Shown one piece after another: positions 8,913 through 17,593 of a DNA stretch of 64,000 nucleotides. This DNA comes from Rhizobium sp. Root1220 (GTDB taxonomy: Bacteria; Pseudomonadota; Alphaproteobacteria; Rhizobiales; Rhizobiaceae), in the NCBI RefSeq assembly GCF_001426265.1, contig NZ_LMDG01000014.1, positions 21,941 to 85,940 on the forward strand, read 5' to 3'. The position numbers and the translations under genes are program-made. The notes beneath the pieces are model-generated. The model saw only the letters and a program-made list of their open reading frames with translations, was not told the DNA's origin and made no database searches. The stretch's first letter is position 1. Every line of letters starts with the position of its first letter.

Positions 8913-9794
8913 ATGAACCGTAAGTTTGCATCCTTACTTCTCGCGACGACCCTGCTGGCCACGACGGCATTTGCGCAGGAGGACATGGCGCCGACATAGG
9001 CTATCCAGCACCCGAAACCAGTACGAAGGCCAGGGACGACGCCGGGTCGGCAACGCTCGACGTCTCCAAGGGACCTATGGTCGTGGAGCTTCCGCCCGGC
9101 GCCTACATTGGCCTCGTCAACGATCACAATCAGGGCTGGGTCCTCGACATGGGATTTCCGGTCCCGACGCAGGCAAGGGCGGCCAGCACCTGATCGCCGG
9201 CCCGGACTACAAGGGGAAGATACCATAGGGATATCTCGTCGGCAAAACGCCCGCCTACAAGAACCTGCTTGCGGTGCGCGCGCTTCCGGTCGGCGGCGAT
9301 CAGGATAAGGCGTTGAAGGCACTCGAGGCGATCAAGGTCTATCCGCTCGCAAACCCAAAGCAGCGGCTGAAGTCCGTCGACACGACAAGCTTCGACATGG
9401 ACCGCACGTCGCTGAAATGGGAGGACAACATCCAGTTCGGGGAGAAGCTCCGGCGCGTGGCTCGATGGCGGCAAGACCTATAAGCTCTCCATTCCACAGC
9501 CCGTGCCTGGCAAGCTCTTCCGGTCAGTGACCGCGTACGACGCCCAGACGCGTTCGGAAGTCCAGACCGATCAGGGAAAGGCGGCGCTGCGCTCATTGTT
9601 CGAACTGAAGGACGCGAAAGGGCCGGAAGCCCCCGACCTCTACTTCGGTCCGTCCGCCCCGCAGGGCCAGGAGGACCGATGGATCAAGACATAGCCGGGG
9701 CCATGGCTGGTTCGCCTACATCCGCATCTACGGCCCGGACAAGCCTGCCTTCGACGGGAGCTGGAAGCCCGCCGACCTTGAAGAAGTGAAGTGA
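8913..9794 (+). pseudogene. Decayed second DUF1254/DUF1214 gene
   Basis: The relic starts with an intact signal peptide (MNRKFASLLLATTLLATTAF) 35 nt after the previous gene. A stop follows within 30 codons, and pieces of the protein are then found in several frames: PMVVELPPGAYIGLVNDHNQ, KNLLAVRALPVGGDQDKALK, MDRTSLKWEDNIQFGEKL, then KTYKLSIPQPVPGKLF and DLYFGPSAPQGQEDRWIKT, ending IYGPDKPAFDGSWKPADLEE. Two internal blocks expected of the family are missing (after the signal region, and between NIQFGEKL and the DUF1214 part). It is a pseudogene with at least three frame changes and deletions. Confidence 0.82.
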
Positions 9795-9850
9795 CCTCGG
9801 CGTTTCCCGGTTCTCCGTCAATACAACGAATTTAGGAAGAGGCGCTATTC

Positions 9851-10020
9851 GTTCTGAAAACAACGCAAGTGGTCGCAACCGCCGTAATCCTGCTGTGGGC
9901 GTCCTCCAAGCTTCGGCGCAGACCGATCCACTTCCGTCAAGGAACGCCACGTCGACGAAGAAGGCGATTCTCGAATTTGTCAGCGTGACAGTTGCCGAAG
10001 GCGGACCGGGATGCGGGTTG
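9851..10020 (+). pseudogene. N-terminal fragment of an exported HAD-like phosphatase
   Basis: One frame encodes LKTTQVVATAVILLWA, a signal-peptide-like stretch. A shifted frame continues VLQASAQTDPLPSRN and KKAILEFVSVTVAEGGPG. This resembles the N-terminus of periplasmic HAD-family phosphatases (pattern DPLPSWN...AILEFV...), which end this segment just before the catalytic DNDGTLW motif. That motif and everything after it are gone. Such HAD genes often accompany DUF1254 genes in rhizobia, so the relic fits the preceding cluster. Confidence 0.45.
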
Positions 10021-10241
10021 TGTTTCCACTCCGCGCGATTACTTTCCGCTCTGTTGCTGTCGGGCATTTTGCCTATCTCAGCGGGCGTCAAACTGGCCTC
10101 GTGATTGCGCTAGCCGATCCTCTGCAAGGGTGCTTGTCGCGAGAAACTGTCTGGCTGTGACCGAGACGTGATCGTCTGCCTCCAATGAACGTCATGTTTG
10201 GGTGATAGCCGATTGGGTGTCCTGAACAGGAGGATCATCCG

Positions 10242-10451
10242 TTGAAGAACGAGCTGACGATTTCTGAAATTCTACTGGATCCGCTTATCGCGCTTTTGAA
10301 CGCGGCCGATGGTGTCCACGAGCGATCCTTTGCCCAACTGATGCAGAGCGCAGCGCGAATTGCGGCAAGGACACCAGCTTCTCTCCTTCCCGCAACTGTG
10401 GAACCACGCGCGAAATCACCGCTTTCCGAAGATATGCGCTCTCCGGCCTAA
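10242..10451 (+). CDS. Short hypothetical protein (TTG start)
   Basis: The frame starts with TTG, with AGGAGGA about 7 nt upstream, and reads MKNELTISEILLDPLIALLN, then ADGVHERSFAQLMQSAARIA. This pattern (SEILxDPLI...ADGV...F..L...AAR) is found in small rhizobial proteins of unknown role. After about residue 45 the sequence becomes proline- and serine-rich and less typical, so the 3' half may be frameshifted. There is no neighbour that suggests a function. Confidence 0.5.
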   Translation: MKNELTISEILLDPLIALLNAADGVHERSFAQLMQSAARIAARTPASLLPATVEPRAKSPLSEDMRSPA

Positions 10452-10640
10452 TGGTCTGCCGCCCCAGGCATCCCAAAGCGACAACGCGAAGCAAAAGACA
10501 ATCGGCTGCGCCCCGCAGCCGGTGATCAGAATAATTTGCTGATTTCGTCGTATTTTAATTGTCGGCTTAGATCGGCGTGAAGTTTCTGCGAGTATTACTT
10601 CGTCCTTAAGTGAGATCTATTTAAGGGCGCGGTGATTTAA

Positions 10641-11207
10641 TTGGCCAACTCGAAGGGCATCGCTTTTGGAGCTTCTGACGATGGCGCGACGGCGGTCGAA
10701 TTCGCCATTGTCGCTCCTGTCCTGATTTTCCTGACATTTGCGATTGTCGAGTCTGGGATAGCCTTTGCAGCCGACATCCTTCTAAAGAATGCGACCTATG
10801 ATGCGGCGCGAACAGGTCGCACAGGCTTTGTGTCGGAAGGCTCCACGCAGGACGTTACCGTTCGCCAGAGAATAAGGTCGCAGGCAAGCGTTCTGATGGA
10901 TGCCGACAAGCTCGTCATCACGAGCAAGTCCTATTCCGGTTTCGACACGCTGAAGATGCCCGAACCTTTCATCGACAAGAACAATAACGGCATCCGCGAC
11001 GACGGCGAGAACTTCACGGACGTCAACAAGAACGGGGTCTACGACAAGGACCAGGGTGCGACCGGGTACGGCGGTGCCAAACAGGTCGTTCTTTATACCG
11101 TTTCCTATCCCTGGACGTTCCACACGCCGGTTCTCAAGGAGCTTGTCGGCGACAACGGCACGATTGAATTGTCGGCCACCGCAGTTGTTCAAAATGAGCC
11201 TTACTAA
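10641..11207 (+). CDS. TadE-like pilus assembly protein
   Basis: A 188-residue protein with a TadE domain: a short cytoplasmic lead with DDGATAVEFAIVAPVL and one transmembrane helix (about residues 19-42), then a surface-exposed part. TadE-type pseudopilins act in Flp/Tad pilus assembly and secretion. The start is TTG, with a GGTGA upstream. Residues 110-135 contain two DxNxNG-type loops (DKNNNGIRDD and DVNKNGVYDKD) that look like calcium-binding loops. It is first in a run of three: the next ATG comes 1 nt after its stop. No Tad secretion ATPase or prepilin genes are visible. Confidence 0.86.
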   Translation: MANSKGIAFGASDDGATAVEFAIVAPVLIFLTFAIVESGIAFAADILLKNATYDAARTGRTGFVSEGSTQDVTVRQRIRSQASVLMDADKLVITSKSYSGFDTLKMPEPFIDKNNNGIRDDGENFTDVNKNGVYDKDQGATGYGGAKQVVLYTVSYPWTFHTPVLKELVGDNGTIELSATAVVQNEPY

Positions 11208-11208
11208 G

Positions 11209-11793
11209 ATGAACAGAATCCGGAAAGCAATTGAAGCCACCGGTCGTCGCGCTCGTCAGCTCGTTGCTCGCGACGACGGCGTCGCGGGCGTCGAAATGGC
11301 GCTAGTCACTCCCGTTCTGCTCCTGCTCCTCTGCGGTGGTGGGGAGGTGGCGCTGTATGCACGCTCCAACTTTCAGGCGGCACAGACGGCCTCGACAGTG
11401 GCCGACGCGGTTTCCAGATATGAGGCCGTGACGTCGGTCGACATTTCTTCGATCTTCACGGTATCCGGAGAGATCATGGGCGGCAGGGATTTTTCCAAGA
11501 ACGGCTATGTGATCCTGTCTTCAATATCCCGTACGAGCGGGGCTGCGCCAAAGGTCGCCTGGCAGTGCAAAGGCGGAACACCGACGAACGCGAGCCGTGT
11601 TGGCCTGGTCTCAAAGGCCGCCACGCTGCCGAACAGTCTCGTTCTCGATGCAACCGACAACGTCATCGTTGCCGAAGTCTTCTATCAGTACACGCCAATT
11701 TTCGACGGCTTCGTTCCGCTCAACGAGCTGATCTACAAGACCGCTGTTTTCCGTCCGCGCCTCGGCGACCTGACCAGCGCACCCGGCTGCTAG
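11209..11793 (+). CDS. TadE-like pilus assembly protein, second copy
   Basis: A 194-residue TadE/TadG-type protein. The N-terminus has basic residues followed by DDGVAGVEMALVTPVLLLLL, the family signature with the conserved Glu before the membrane helix (about residues 28-50). The rest is extracytoplasmic and ends with two cysteines (AWQCKGG and the terminal C), possibly a disulfide. ATG 11209 directly follows the previous stop. An ATG 15 nt upstream inside the preceding gene is an alternative. Co-transcribed with both neighbours. Confidence 0.86.
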   Translation: MNRIRKAIEATGRRARQLVARDDGVAGVEMALVTPVLLLLLCGGGEVALYARSNFQAAQTASTVADAVSRYEAVTSVDISSIFTVSGEIMGGRDFSKNGYVILSSISRTSGAAPKVAWQCKGGTPTNASRVGLVSKAATLPNSLVLDATDNVIVAEVFYQYTPIFDGFVPLNELIYKTAVFRPRLGDLTSAPGC

Positions 11794-11813
11794 CACTAAG
11801 GAATGGTGATCGC

Positions 11814-13181
11814 ATGAACATTCGATCCATGATCTCCCGTATGCGCCAAGACGAGAGCGGCAGCGTGCTGCCGTTTGTTGCCGTCATCGGGATCGCAGTC
11901 ATCGGTGCGACAGGCTTCGGCATCGATGCCGCGCGCATGATGCTGCTGCATTCCACCTTGCAACGCTCCATCGATGCAGGGGCGCTTTCCACCGTCGCCA
12001 AGCTCGATACCGCGACGATCCAGGCCCAGCTCACCAAATTCACCAAAGCGAATTTTGGCAGCGGCTCCGTGGGCGCGACACTGGACAGTCTGACCTGGAC
12101 GATCAGCAGCGACAAAAAGACGTTGACGGTGAACGCCACGGCCAGCGCGCCGGCGAGCCTGATGAAGGTTCTCGGCATTCAAAAGATCAGCGCCAGTGCG
12201 CAAAGCGTCATCGACCGCGCGACAGGTGGCATCGAACTGGCCCTAGTGCTGGACAATACCGGCTCGATGAGCGGATCGAGATTGACCGCCCTGAAAAAGG
12301 CGTCAAACACGCTCCTTGACATCCTCTTCGACGACAAGGACTCTGCCGAGAACCTGTATGTCGGTATCGTGCCATTTTCACAATCGGTCAACGTCGGCAA
12401 GAGTCACACAGGCTGGCTGAAAGCCGGTTCGGTCGCGGCTCTCGATTGGGGGAAGACGTCCTGGGGAGGATGTGTCGAAGCCTATAGTGCCGTGGCCGAC
12501 GACATTTTCGACGCCGTGCCATCATCAAAACCGCTCACACCCTATTACTGGCGAGACAATACCAAAAACGACTGGATCAGTGACAAGGGTAATAAGGTTG
12601 ATCCGCTCGACGACACCATCGGGCCGAACAAGAGCTGCCCGGCCGAGGTCACCCGCATGACGTCGGATAAGAAGACACTCCAAACCGCGATCGGTTCGAT
12701 GAAGGCCGTGGGCAACACGCATGTCAATTTCGGCGCCGTCTGGGGCTGGCGCATGCTGTCTCCGAAGTGGCGGGGTCTCTGGGGCGGTGACATGACTACC
12801 TACAAGCTGCCGCTCGACTACAATACTCCGCGCATGACCAAGGCCGTCGTGATCATGACGGATGGTGAGAACACCATGTCCGACAACGTCTACACCGCCT
12901 ATGGCTTGCTCAACGGCACCAACTACCTGGGTACGAAAGACGAGGAGACGGCAGTGACGGGCCTGAACACCCGGCTAGCGGAAGTCTGCACGGCAATGAA
13001 AAATTCGGGCATTGTCATATACACGATTACCTTCGGCAGCCTCGACAAAGATACAACGGACCTAATGCGCGGCTGCGCGTCTCAGAACGCGTTTTACTTC
13101 AACTCGCCGACGACTGCCGCACTCCAGCCGATATTCAAGGCGATCGGTAATTCACTTAAGAGCCTGCGTGTAAGCCGATAG
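11814..13181 (+). CDS. TadG-like protein with von Willebrand A domain
   Basis: A 455-residue protein with a TadE-like N-terminus (QDESGSVLPFVAVIGIAVIG, membrane helix about residues 18-40) and a C-terminal VWA domain. The metal-site motif is ALVLDNTGSMSGS, a common TadG variant of DxSxS, and a second landmark is KAVVIMTDGENTM. TadG proteins are envelope-anchored and help surface display of Flp pili. It is the last of three adjacent Tad-type genes (21 nt after the previous stop) and completes a TadE-TadE-TadG unit. The rest of the Tad machinery must be elsewhere. Confidence 0.88.
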   Translation: MNIRSMISRMRQDESGSVLPFVAVIGIAVIGATGFGIDAARMMLLHSTLQRSIDAGALSTVAKLDTATIQAQLTKFTKANFGSGSVGATLDSLTWTISSDKKTLTVNATASAPASLMKVLGIQKISASAQSVIDRATGGIELALVLDNTGSMSGSRLTALKKASNTLLDILFDDKDSAENLYVGIVPFSQSVNVGKSHTGWLKAGSVAALDWGKTSWGGCVEAYSAVADDIFDAVPSSKPLTPYYWRDNTKNDWISDKGNKVDPLDDTIGPNKSCPAEVTRMTSDKKTLQTAIGSMKAVGNTHVNFGAVWGWRMLSPKWRGLWGGDMTTYKLPLDYNTPRMTKAVVIMTDGENTMSDNVYTAYGLLNGTNYLGTKDEETAVTGLNTRLAEVCTAMKNSGIVIYTITFGSLDKDTTDLMRGCASQNAFYFNSPTTAALQPIFKAIGNSLKSLRVSR

Positions 13182-13236
13182 ACGAAATCGGAGCGGTGCC
13201 ATTGGTGACGACCTGGCGCCTGTATAAAGATGTCTC

Positions 13237-13431
13237 TCAGCTTCGTTGGAAGTGGGGAGACCATCCTCTCTTCATGCCGCGGCTGATGGCCGTCTGCGAC
13301 AATATGAGCTGTCGGCGCAGGTGGCGTATGTCTTCCAGCAACGTGGCAATGGTCGCGTTCACGTCGTCATCGTGCCAAGCGAGTGCGGCCTGCACTTCAA
13401 AGTCGACGTCTTCCTTTGTGGCGGGCTGCAT
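13237..13431 (-). CDS. 64-aa conserved rhizobial protein
   Basis: A small helical protein: MQPATKEDVDFEVQAALAWH, DDDVNATIATLLEDIRHLRR, then a C-terminal MKRGWSPHF. The mixture of an acidic N-terminus and an amphipathic helix is characteristic of a short rhizobial family without known function. Its ATG overlaps the stop of the upstream 55-aa gene as TGATG, so the two are almost certainly translated as a unit. Confidence 0.72.
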   Translation of the reverse strand: MQPATKEDVDFEVQAALAWHDDDVNATIATLLEDIRHLRRQLILSQTAISRGMKRGWSPHFQRS

Positions 13432-13598
13432 CAGTGCAAATCCAGGCTCAATTGCTGACCTTTGATCGACGGCAACGGACGGCCGATGTCGATTTTGCCA
13501 AAGATGCGTTTGCGGCGCTCGGCGTCGCGCTCGCGTTCAGCGCGGGCCTTGGCGACAACAGCCAATGCGTTTGCGATGACTTCCTCTGTCCTTGTCAT
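13431..13598 (-). CDS. 55-aa charged small protein, coupled to the next gene
   Basis: The frame reads MTRTEEVIANALAVVAKARA, then a highly charged helix RERDAERRKR, then GKIDIGRPLPSIKG and a short tail. A GAGG lies 8 nt before the ATG. The stop TGA shares its last base with the ATG of the downstream 64-aa gene (TGATG). The long helix with alternating charges may mediate protein interaction. Function unknown; the coupled arrangement is the best evidence that both small genes are real. Confidence 0.65.
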   Translation of the reverse strand: MTRTEEVIANALAVVAKARAERERDAERRKRIFGKIDIGRPLPSIKGQQLSLDLH

Positions 13599-13732
13599 GG
13601 GCTAGCCTCGTGGTTGTTCTCTATATGTTCTCATGTTTTCAGCAAGAGTCAAGATCATTGTGCGGTCGCCACTGGACGAAACGAATCGCTTTTCCATTTA
13701 GTGATTCGGTGGATGTCAAGGAGTTTGGTTCC

Positions 13733-14020
13733 ATGGATGGCAAGATCCCGGTTTTTATTAGCCCGATGCAGGTCGAAATCGAAGGCACCGGCCGATATCG
13801 CCAAGCTAATACGGTCGAGGATCTTGCCGCTATGCTCTTGAGCGGAAAATGGCATGGCCCCAAGGGGTCGCCGTTCCATCGGGCGGTCGTGTCATCGGTG
13901 GAGGCTTTGGAGTTCTACGTGGATGCGGAAACCGCCAGGGCCGCCTTCGTTGAAGCTGCGCACGAGGCGGGCATGCACGTGATGCCGGATGACATGGCAG
14001 AGGCGCGGAAGGCCGGCTAG
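13733..14020 (+). CDS. DUF982 family protein
   Basis: A 95-residue protein of the DUF982 family, which is restricted to rhizobia and expanded there, with no known role. Landmarks are NTVEDLAAMLLSGKWHGPKG, FHRAVVSSVEALEF and the C-terminal AFVEAAHEAGMHV. ATG 13733 is chosen over upstream starts because AAGGAG lies 9 nt before it and the product then has normal family length. The gene stands alone. Confidence 0.85.
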   Translation: MDGKIPVFISPMQVEIEGTGRYRQANTVEDLAAMLLSGKWHGPKGSPFHRAVVSSVEALEFYVDAETARAAFVEAAHEAGMHVMPDDMAEARKAG

Positions 14021-14048
14021 AAAAAAAGAGCCCCGCAGAGGCAGGGCT
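14021..14048 (-). terminator. Hairpin with T-run on the minus strand
   Basis: AGCCCCGC pairs with GCAGGGCT (one mismatch, 4-nt loop). The seven A residues at 14021-14027 give a T-run after the hairpin on the minus strand, so it would terminate minus-strand transcription. On the plus strand the hairpin directly follows the DUF982 stop codon but lacks a U-tract. Confidence 0.5.
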
Positions 14049-14262
14049 AAGGTTATGATGAGCAGCGCCCTAGAGCGGGCGACGGGGGACAATAGTCCCG
14101 CAGGCCCGAGCATGCTAATCAATTTCATACCAGATCGCGTGAACGCTAGTCGCTTGACGACGACAGCATCGCGGATTTCATTTCCGAAAATTGATCGCAG
14201 TGATGCCATTGTCTGAAATTATTGAGTTGCGACTGATTTGCGCAAACTCGATTGGAGAGACA

Positions 14263-14568
14263 ATGAAGATTGCAATTCGTTCCACCATTGCCATGGCCCT
14301 GGTCGTTGGCAGCATGTTTGCTTCGGCCAACATCGCCTCGGCCGACGATTGGCGGCGTCACCACCATCACAACAACGGCGATGCTGTTGTCGGTGGTCTG
14401 GCGGCGGGCGTGATCGGGGGCTTAATCGGTGGTGCGATCGCCAACAATAGTGGGCCACGTTACATCGATCCGCCACCACCGCCGCCGCGTTGCTGGTTTG
14501 AAGACCGCCGCGTGCAGAACGCCTACGACGGTGGATGGCATATGGAGAATATTAGGGTCTGCGAGTAG
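14263..14568 (+). CDS. Small exported glycine-zipper protein
   Basis: A 101-residue secreted protein. The signal peptide runs to about residue 27 (ASANIASA before DDW). A histidine patch follows (RRHHHHNN), then a glycine-zipper helix VVGGLAAGVIGGLIGGAIAN that may insert into or associate with membranes. The C-terminal part is proline-rich with two cysteines (RCWFEDRR, IRVCE). A GGAGAG Shine-Dalgarno precedes the ATG and a strong terminator follows 6 nt after the stop, so it is a single-gene unit. Exact role unknown. Confidence 0.82.
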   Translation: MKIAIRSTIAMALVVGSMFASANIASADDWRRHHHHNNGDAVVGGLAAGVIGGLIGGAIANNSGPRYIDPPPPPPRCWFEDRRVQNAYDGGWHMENIRVCE

Positions 14569-14574
14569 CATTTG

Positions 14575-14605
14575 CGAAAAGCCCGGTCATTTGCCGGGCT
14601 TTTCG
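14575..14605 (+). terminator. Intrinsic terminator after the glycine-zipper gene
   Basis: CGAAAAGCCCGG pairs perfectly with CCGGGCTTTTCG around a 7-nt loop. The stem carries its own A-run and T-run, so it can work in both directions. It lies 6 nt after the preceding stop codon. Confidence 0.9.
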
Positions 14606-14860
14606 ATGCATAACTGGTTTGGCGGTCCACGCTGTTTTCCTCGCGGGTCTGCCACCCAGATCTGGGTATGGGGACGATATCGCGTCCCGTTCGATTGTTT
14701 CCCACAAATCCGGGGCAGGGTAGCGCATCACGCCCGCCGGGCGACTGATGGCATCAGCGACAATTGCTGCTATGACAGCGGTCGCGGTTGTGGCGGGGAT
14801 GTCCACGCCGCCTGACGACCGGGGACAGAAGAGAGATTATACCGAAAGAGCAATGCCACC

Positions 14861-15619
14861 ATGAATGCACTGGAAACCGGAATCATGGTGACGCTGCTGT
14901 TGATCGGCGCCAGTCTGATCGGAGCAGGTCTCAGCCGTCGCCTTCCGGATCACCATCTGAGCGTGGATTCGAAGGAGGCCATAAAGCTCGCCACGGCAGT
15001 GGTCGGAACTTTGTCGGCGTTGGCCGTCGGCTTTTTGATCGCTTCGGCAAAGACCACGTTCGACACAGCCCAGCAGGAACTTAAGACATCCGCGGCGCGT
15101 CTTGTTCTTCTGGATCGCGTGATGGTCCAGTACGGCGATGAAACGAAAGAGGCACGCAGACAACTTACCGCACTCGTCTATGCTAGGCTGAACCAGACGT
15201 GGGGCGGCTTGCAAGAGACGCAACATTCGGCGGACGACGATTTGGGCATCGAGCCGGTGCAACGGACGTTGCGGGCGCTCGTTCCTCACGACGACGCGCA
15301 GAAGCTGATAAGGGATCGTGCGATAGAGGTCAGCGGCCAGATCGCGGAAGCACACTGGCTCGTGGTGGAGGCTGGAAACGAGGGCCTTCCGACAGCCTTT
15401 CTGGTGGTGTTGGTGTTCTGGCTCGCTTTGCTGTTCATGACGTTCGGCCTGTTGTCGCCTCGCAATGCGACCGTGCTGTGCATCGTGTCGGTCTGCGCTG
15501 TTTCAGTAGGGGGCGCCATATTTGTCATCAACGATATGGCTCACCCCTATCACGGCATCATCTATGTATCGGACGAGCCGCTGCGGTTCGCGCTCGGGCG
15601 CATCGACGCAACACGCTAG
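14861..15619 (+). CDS. DUF4239-type (bestrophin-like) membrane protein
   Basis: A 252-residue integral membrane protein with four predicted helices. Two lie near the N-terminus (GIMVTLLLIGASLIGAGLS and a second around LATAVVGTLSALAVGFLIAS), then a cytoplasmic or periplasmic helical domain (about 70-170) and two more near the C-terminus (FLVVLVFWLALLFMTFGLLS and VLCIVSVCAVSVGGAIFVIN). The ending DEPLRFALGRID matches the family's usual C-terminus. DUF4239 proteins are distantly related to bestrophin channels and the substrate is unknown. It stands alone. Confidence 0.82.
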   Translation: MNALETGIMVTLLLIGASLIGAGLSRRLPDHHLSVDSKEAIKLATAVVGTLSALAVGFLIASAKTTFDTAQQELKTSAARLVLLDRVMVQYGDETKEARRQLTALVYARLNQTWGGLQETQHSADDDLGIEPVQRTLRALVPHDDAQKLIRDRAIEVSGQIAEAHWLVVEAGNEGLPTAFLVVLVFWLALLFMTFGLLSPRNATVLCIVSVCAVSVGGAIFVINDMAHPYHGIIYVSDEPLRFALGRIDATR

Positions 15620-15798
15620 TCGAATTCTGGCTGCTTGATGCTTCTGCGTTCGTCACAAGCATCTGTTGACACGGGCCAAGACCGCCATCGTCGAAATTAA
15701 CAAGCAGAAGACCCGAAATCAAAGTTCATGGGATAGCTTTGCGTGCGTCCCGTAGTCATCTATCGTGGTCTTGTCACAACCAGCCTTACGGGTTCGCT

Positions 15799-17085
15799 TT
15801 GCTCCTCGAAATTTTAATCGTCATATTGCTCACCATCGTGAACGGCGTCCTCGCCATGTCGGAACTTGCCGTCGTCTCCGCCCGTCCGGCTCGCCTGAAG
15901 GTTCTCGCCGACCAGGGAAGTCGGGGGGCACGGCTCGCCATCAAGCTGGCCGAGAATCCCGGCCGCTTCCTTTCCACCGTCCAGATCGGCATTACGCTGG
16001 TGGGCGTTCTCTCGGGCGCCTTCTCGGGCGCGACGCTTGGCGCACGGCTTTCCGAGTGGCTCCTTACGCAGGGCCTGACCCGTGCCTGGGCCGACGGGCT
16101 TGGTGTCGGGTCCGTGGTCGTGGCGATTACCTATCTTTCCCTCATTGTCGGTGAACTGGTTCCCAAGCAGGTAGCGTTGCGGGCGCCGGAGGCTGTCGCT
16201 GCGAAGGTAGCGCCTGCCATGACCTATCTGTCGAAGTTTTCGCTGCCGCTGGTCTGGCTGCTTGACGCTTCCGGAAAACTGGTGCTCAGCCTTCTCGGCC
16301 AATCCGGCAAGAGCGGCGAAGGCGTCACCGATGAGGAGATCAAGACGGTGCTAGCGGAGGCGCAGAGCGCCGGCGTCATCGAAAGCGAGGAGTCGGCCAT
16401 GATCTCGGGCGTCATGCGTCTGGCAGATCGCACTGCTCGCGCACTTATGACACCGCGGCGAGATGTCGAGGTTATCGACGTGGAGGATACAATCGATGAG
16501 ATCCGTGCCCAGATCAAACGCACAAACCGTTCCCGTCTGCCGGTACGCAAGGGGAGCTCGGATGAAGTCCTGGGGGTCCTTGCGGTAAAGGATTTTTATG
16601 ACGCGATCCCGAATGGCGTCGATCTGGGTGCCCTGACGACCGAAGTCCCCGTGGTTTCCGATCTCGCGCCGGCGAGCGTGGTCATCGAAGCGATCCGGAG
16701 ATCGCCGCACCACATGGTGCTGGTTTTCGACGAATACGGCCATTTCGAAGGCGTGATCACGTCGGGCGACATTCTCGAGGCGATAATGGGCGTTTTCGCC
16801 GAGGGCGAGATTGACGAACAGGCTATCAAGCGCCGAGACGACGGATCCTATCTTGTTTCAGGCTGGACGCCGATCGACGAATTCGCCGACTTCATGAACG
16901 TGCCCATCGACCACGATGTCGACTACCAAACGGTTGCCGGGCTTGTGCTTGAGGAACTCAAGCATCTGCCGGAGCTCGGCGAGAGCTTCACCAGGAATGG
17001 TTGGCGATTCGAGGTCATAGATCTCGATGGTCGCCGGGTCGACAAGATCCTCGTGAGCCGCGATAACGCACTCGACGCTCAGTAG
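15799..17085 (+). CDS. HlyC/CorC family protein (DUF21-CBS-CorC)
   Basis: A 428-residue protein of the hemolysin/CorC family, linked to divalent-cation efflux. An N-terminal DUF21 membrane domain with about four helices (about 1-190; LLTIVNGVLAMSELAVVSAR and PGRFLSTVQIGITLVGVLSG) is followed by two CBS domains (MTPRRDVEVIDVED; MVLVFDEYGHFEGVITSGDI) and a CorC-HlyC domain (VAGLVLEELKHLPELGESF). The start is set at TTG 15799 because homologues begin with L-L-E-I just before the first helix. An upstream TTG (15739) would add a 20-residue leader with no support. Confidence 0.9.
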   Translation: MLLEILIVILLTIVNGVLAMSELAVVSARPARLKVLADQGSRGARLAIKLAENPGRFLSTVQIGITLVGVLSGAFSGATLGARLSEWLLTQGLTRAWADGLGVGSVVVAITYLSLIVGELVPKQVALRAPEAVAAKVAPAMTYLSKFSLPLVWLLDASGKLVLSLLGQSGKSGEGVTDEEIKTVLAEAQSAGVIESEESAMISGVMRLADRTARALMTPRRDVEVIDVEDTIDEIRAQIKRTNRSRLPVRKGSSDEVLGVLAVKDFYDAIPNGVDLGALTTEVPVVSDLAPASVVIEAIRRSPHHMVLVFDEYGHFEGVITSGDILEAIMGVFAEGEIDEQAIKRRDDGSYLVSGWTPIDEFADFMNVPIDHDVDYQTVAGLVLEELKHLPELGESFTRNGWRFEVIDLDGRRVDKILVSRDNALDAQ

Positions 17086-17136
17086 CCGATATGGCGGCGA
17101 GCGGCGCACTCGCTGACGACAGGGACAGTTCGACCG

Positions 17137-17334
17137 CTATTTGGCCTGATCGAGTGCGTCACGTTGCCTCACCAGGAGCTCGTAGAGCGCCTGCTGCTCT
17201 TCGATGCGCTCGTCAGCGCGTTCCTCGTCGGCGGCGCCGCTGATGGCGGCGGCCTGCTCGATCAGGGTTCGGATGTTCTCGCTTACGTCTGCAATTCTGA
17301 TTTCCAGTTCTTCTCTGGTAAGCTCCTGGGTCAT
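17137..17334 (-). CDS. 65-aa coiled-coil small protein
   Basis: A short, highly acidic helical protein (MTQELTREELEIRIADVSEN, ending ELLVRQRDALDQAK) predicted to form a coiled coil along its length. A perfect AGGAGG lies 8 nt before the ATG, which supports expression. It faces the CorC-type gene convergently. Function unknown. Confidence 0.78.
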   Translation of the reverse strand: MTQELTREELEIRIADVSENIRTLIEQAAAISGAADEERADERIEEQQALYELLVRQRDALDQAK

Positions 17335-17593
17335 TGATCGTGCCTCCTGTGAGGGTTTAACGGGGAAAAATGCCGAAATGCCAGGTGACGCCTTGGTGCG
17401 TCCAAGCGAATTCGCTAGGACGCACCGCTTATTTGCCTGATTGGCAACGTCGCGGTTCGCGCTGGGCTACAATTAGACAAAGGCCGATGTCACCGCAACT
17501 CGACATGTTCACCGAAGTGCTGTGTTGCATTCGTGGCCTTGGTAAATTTAAGTGGCGCGCTATGTTCTTAAGCCCAAACAAGGAGAGAAAAAC

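Noticed and set aside
14552..14806. An 84-codon minus-strand frame overlapping the terminator
   Set aside because: It crosses the strong hairpin after the glycine-zipper gene and overlaps its 3' end; no known domain.
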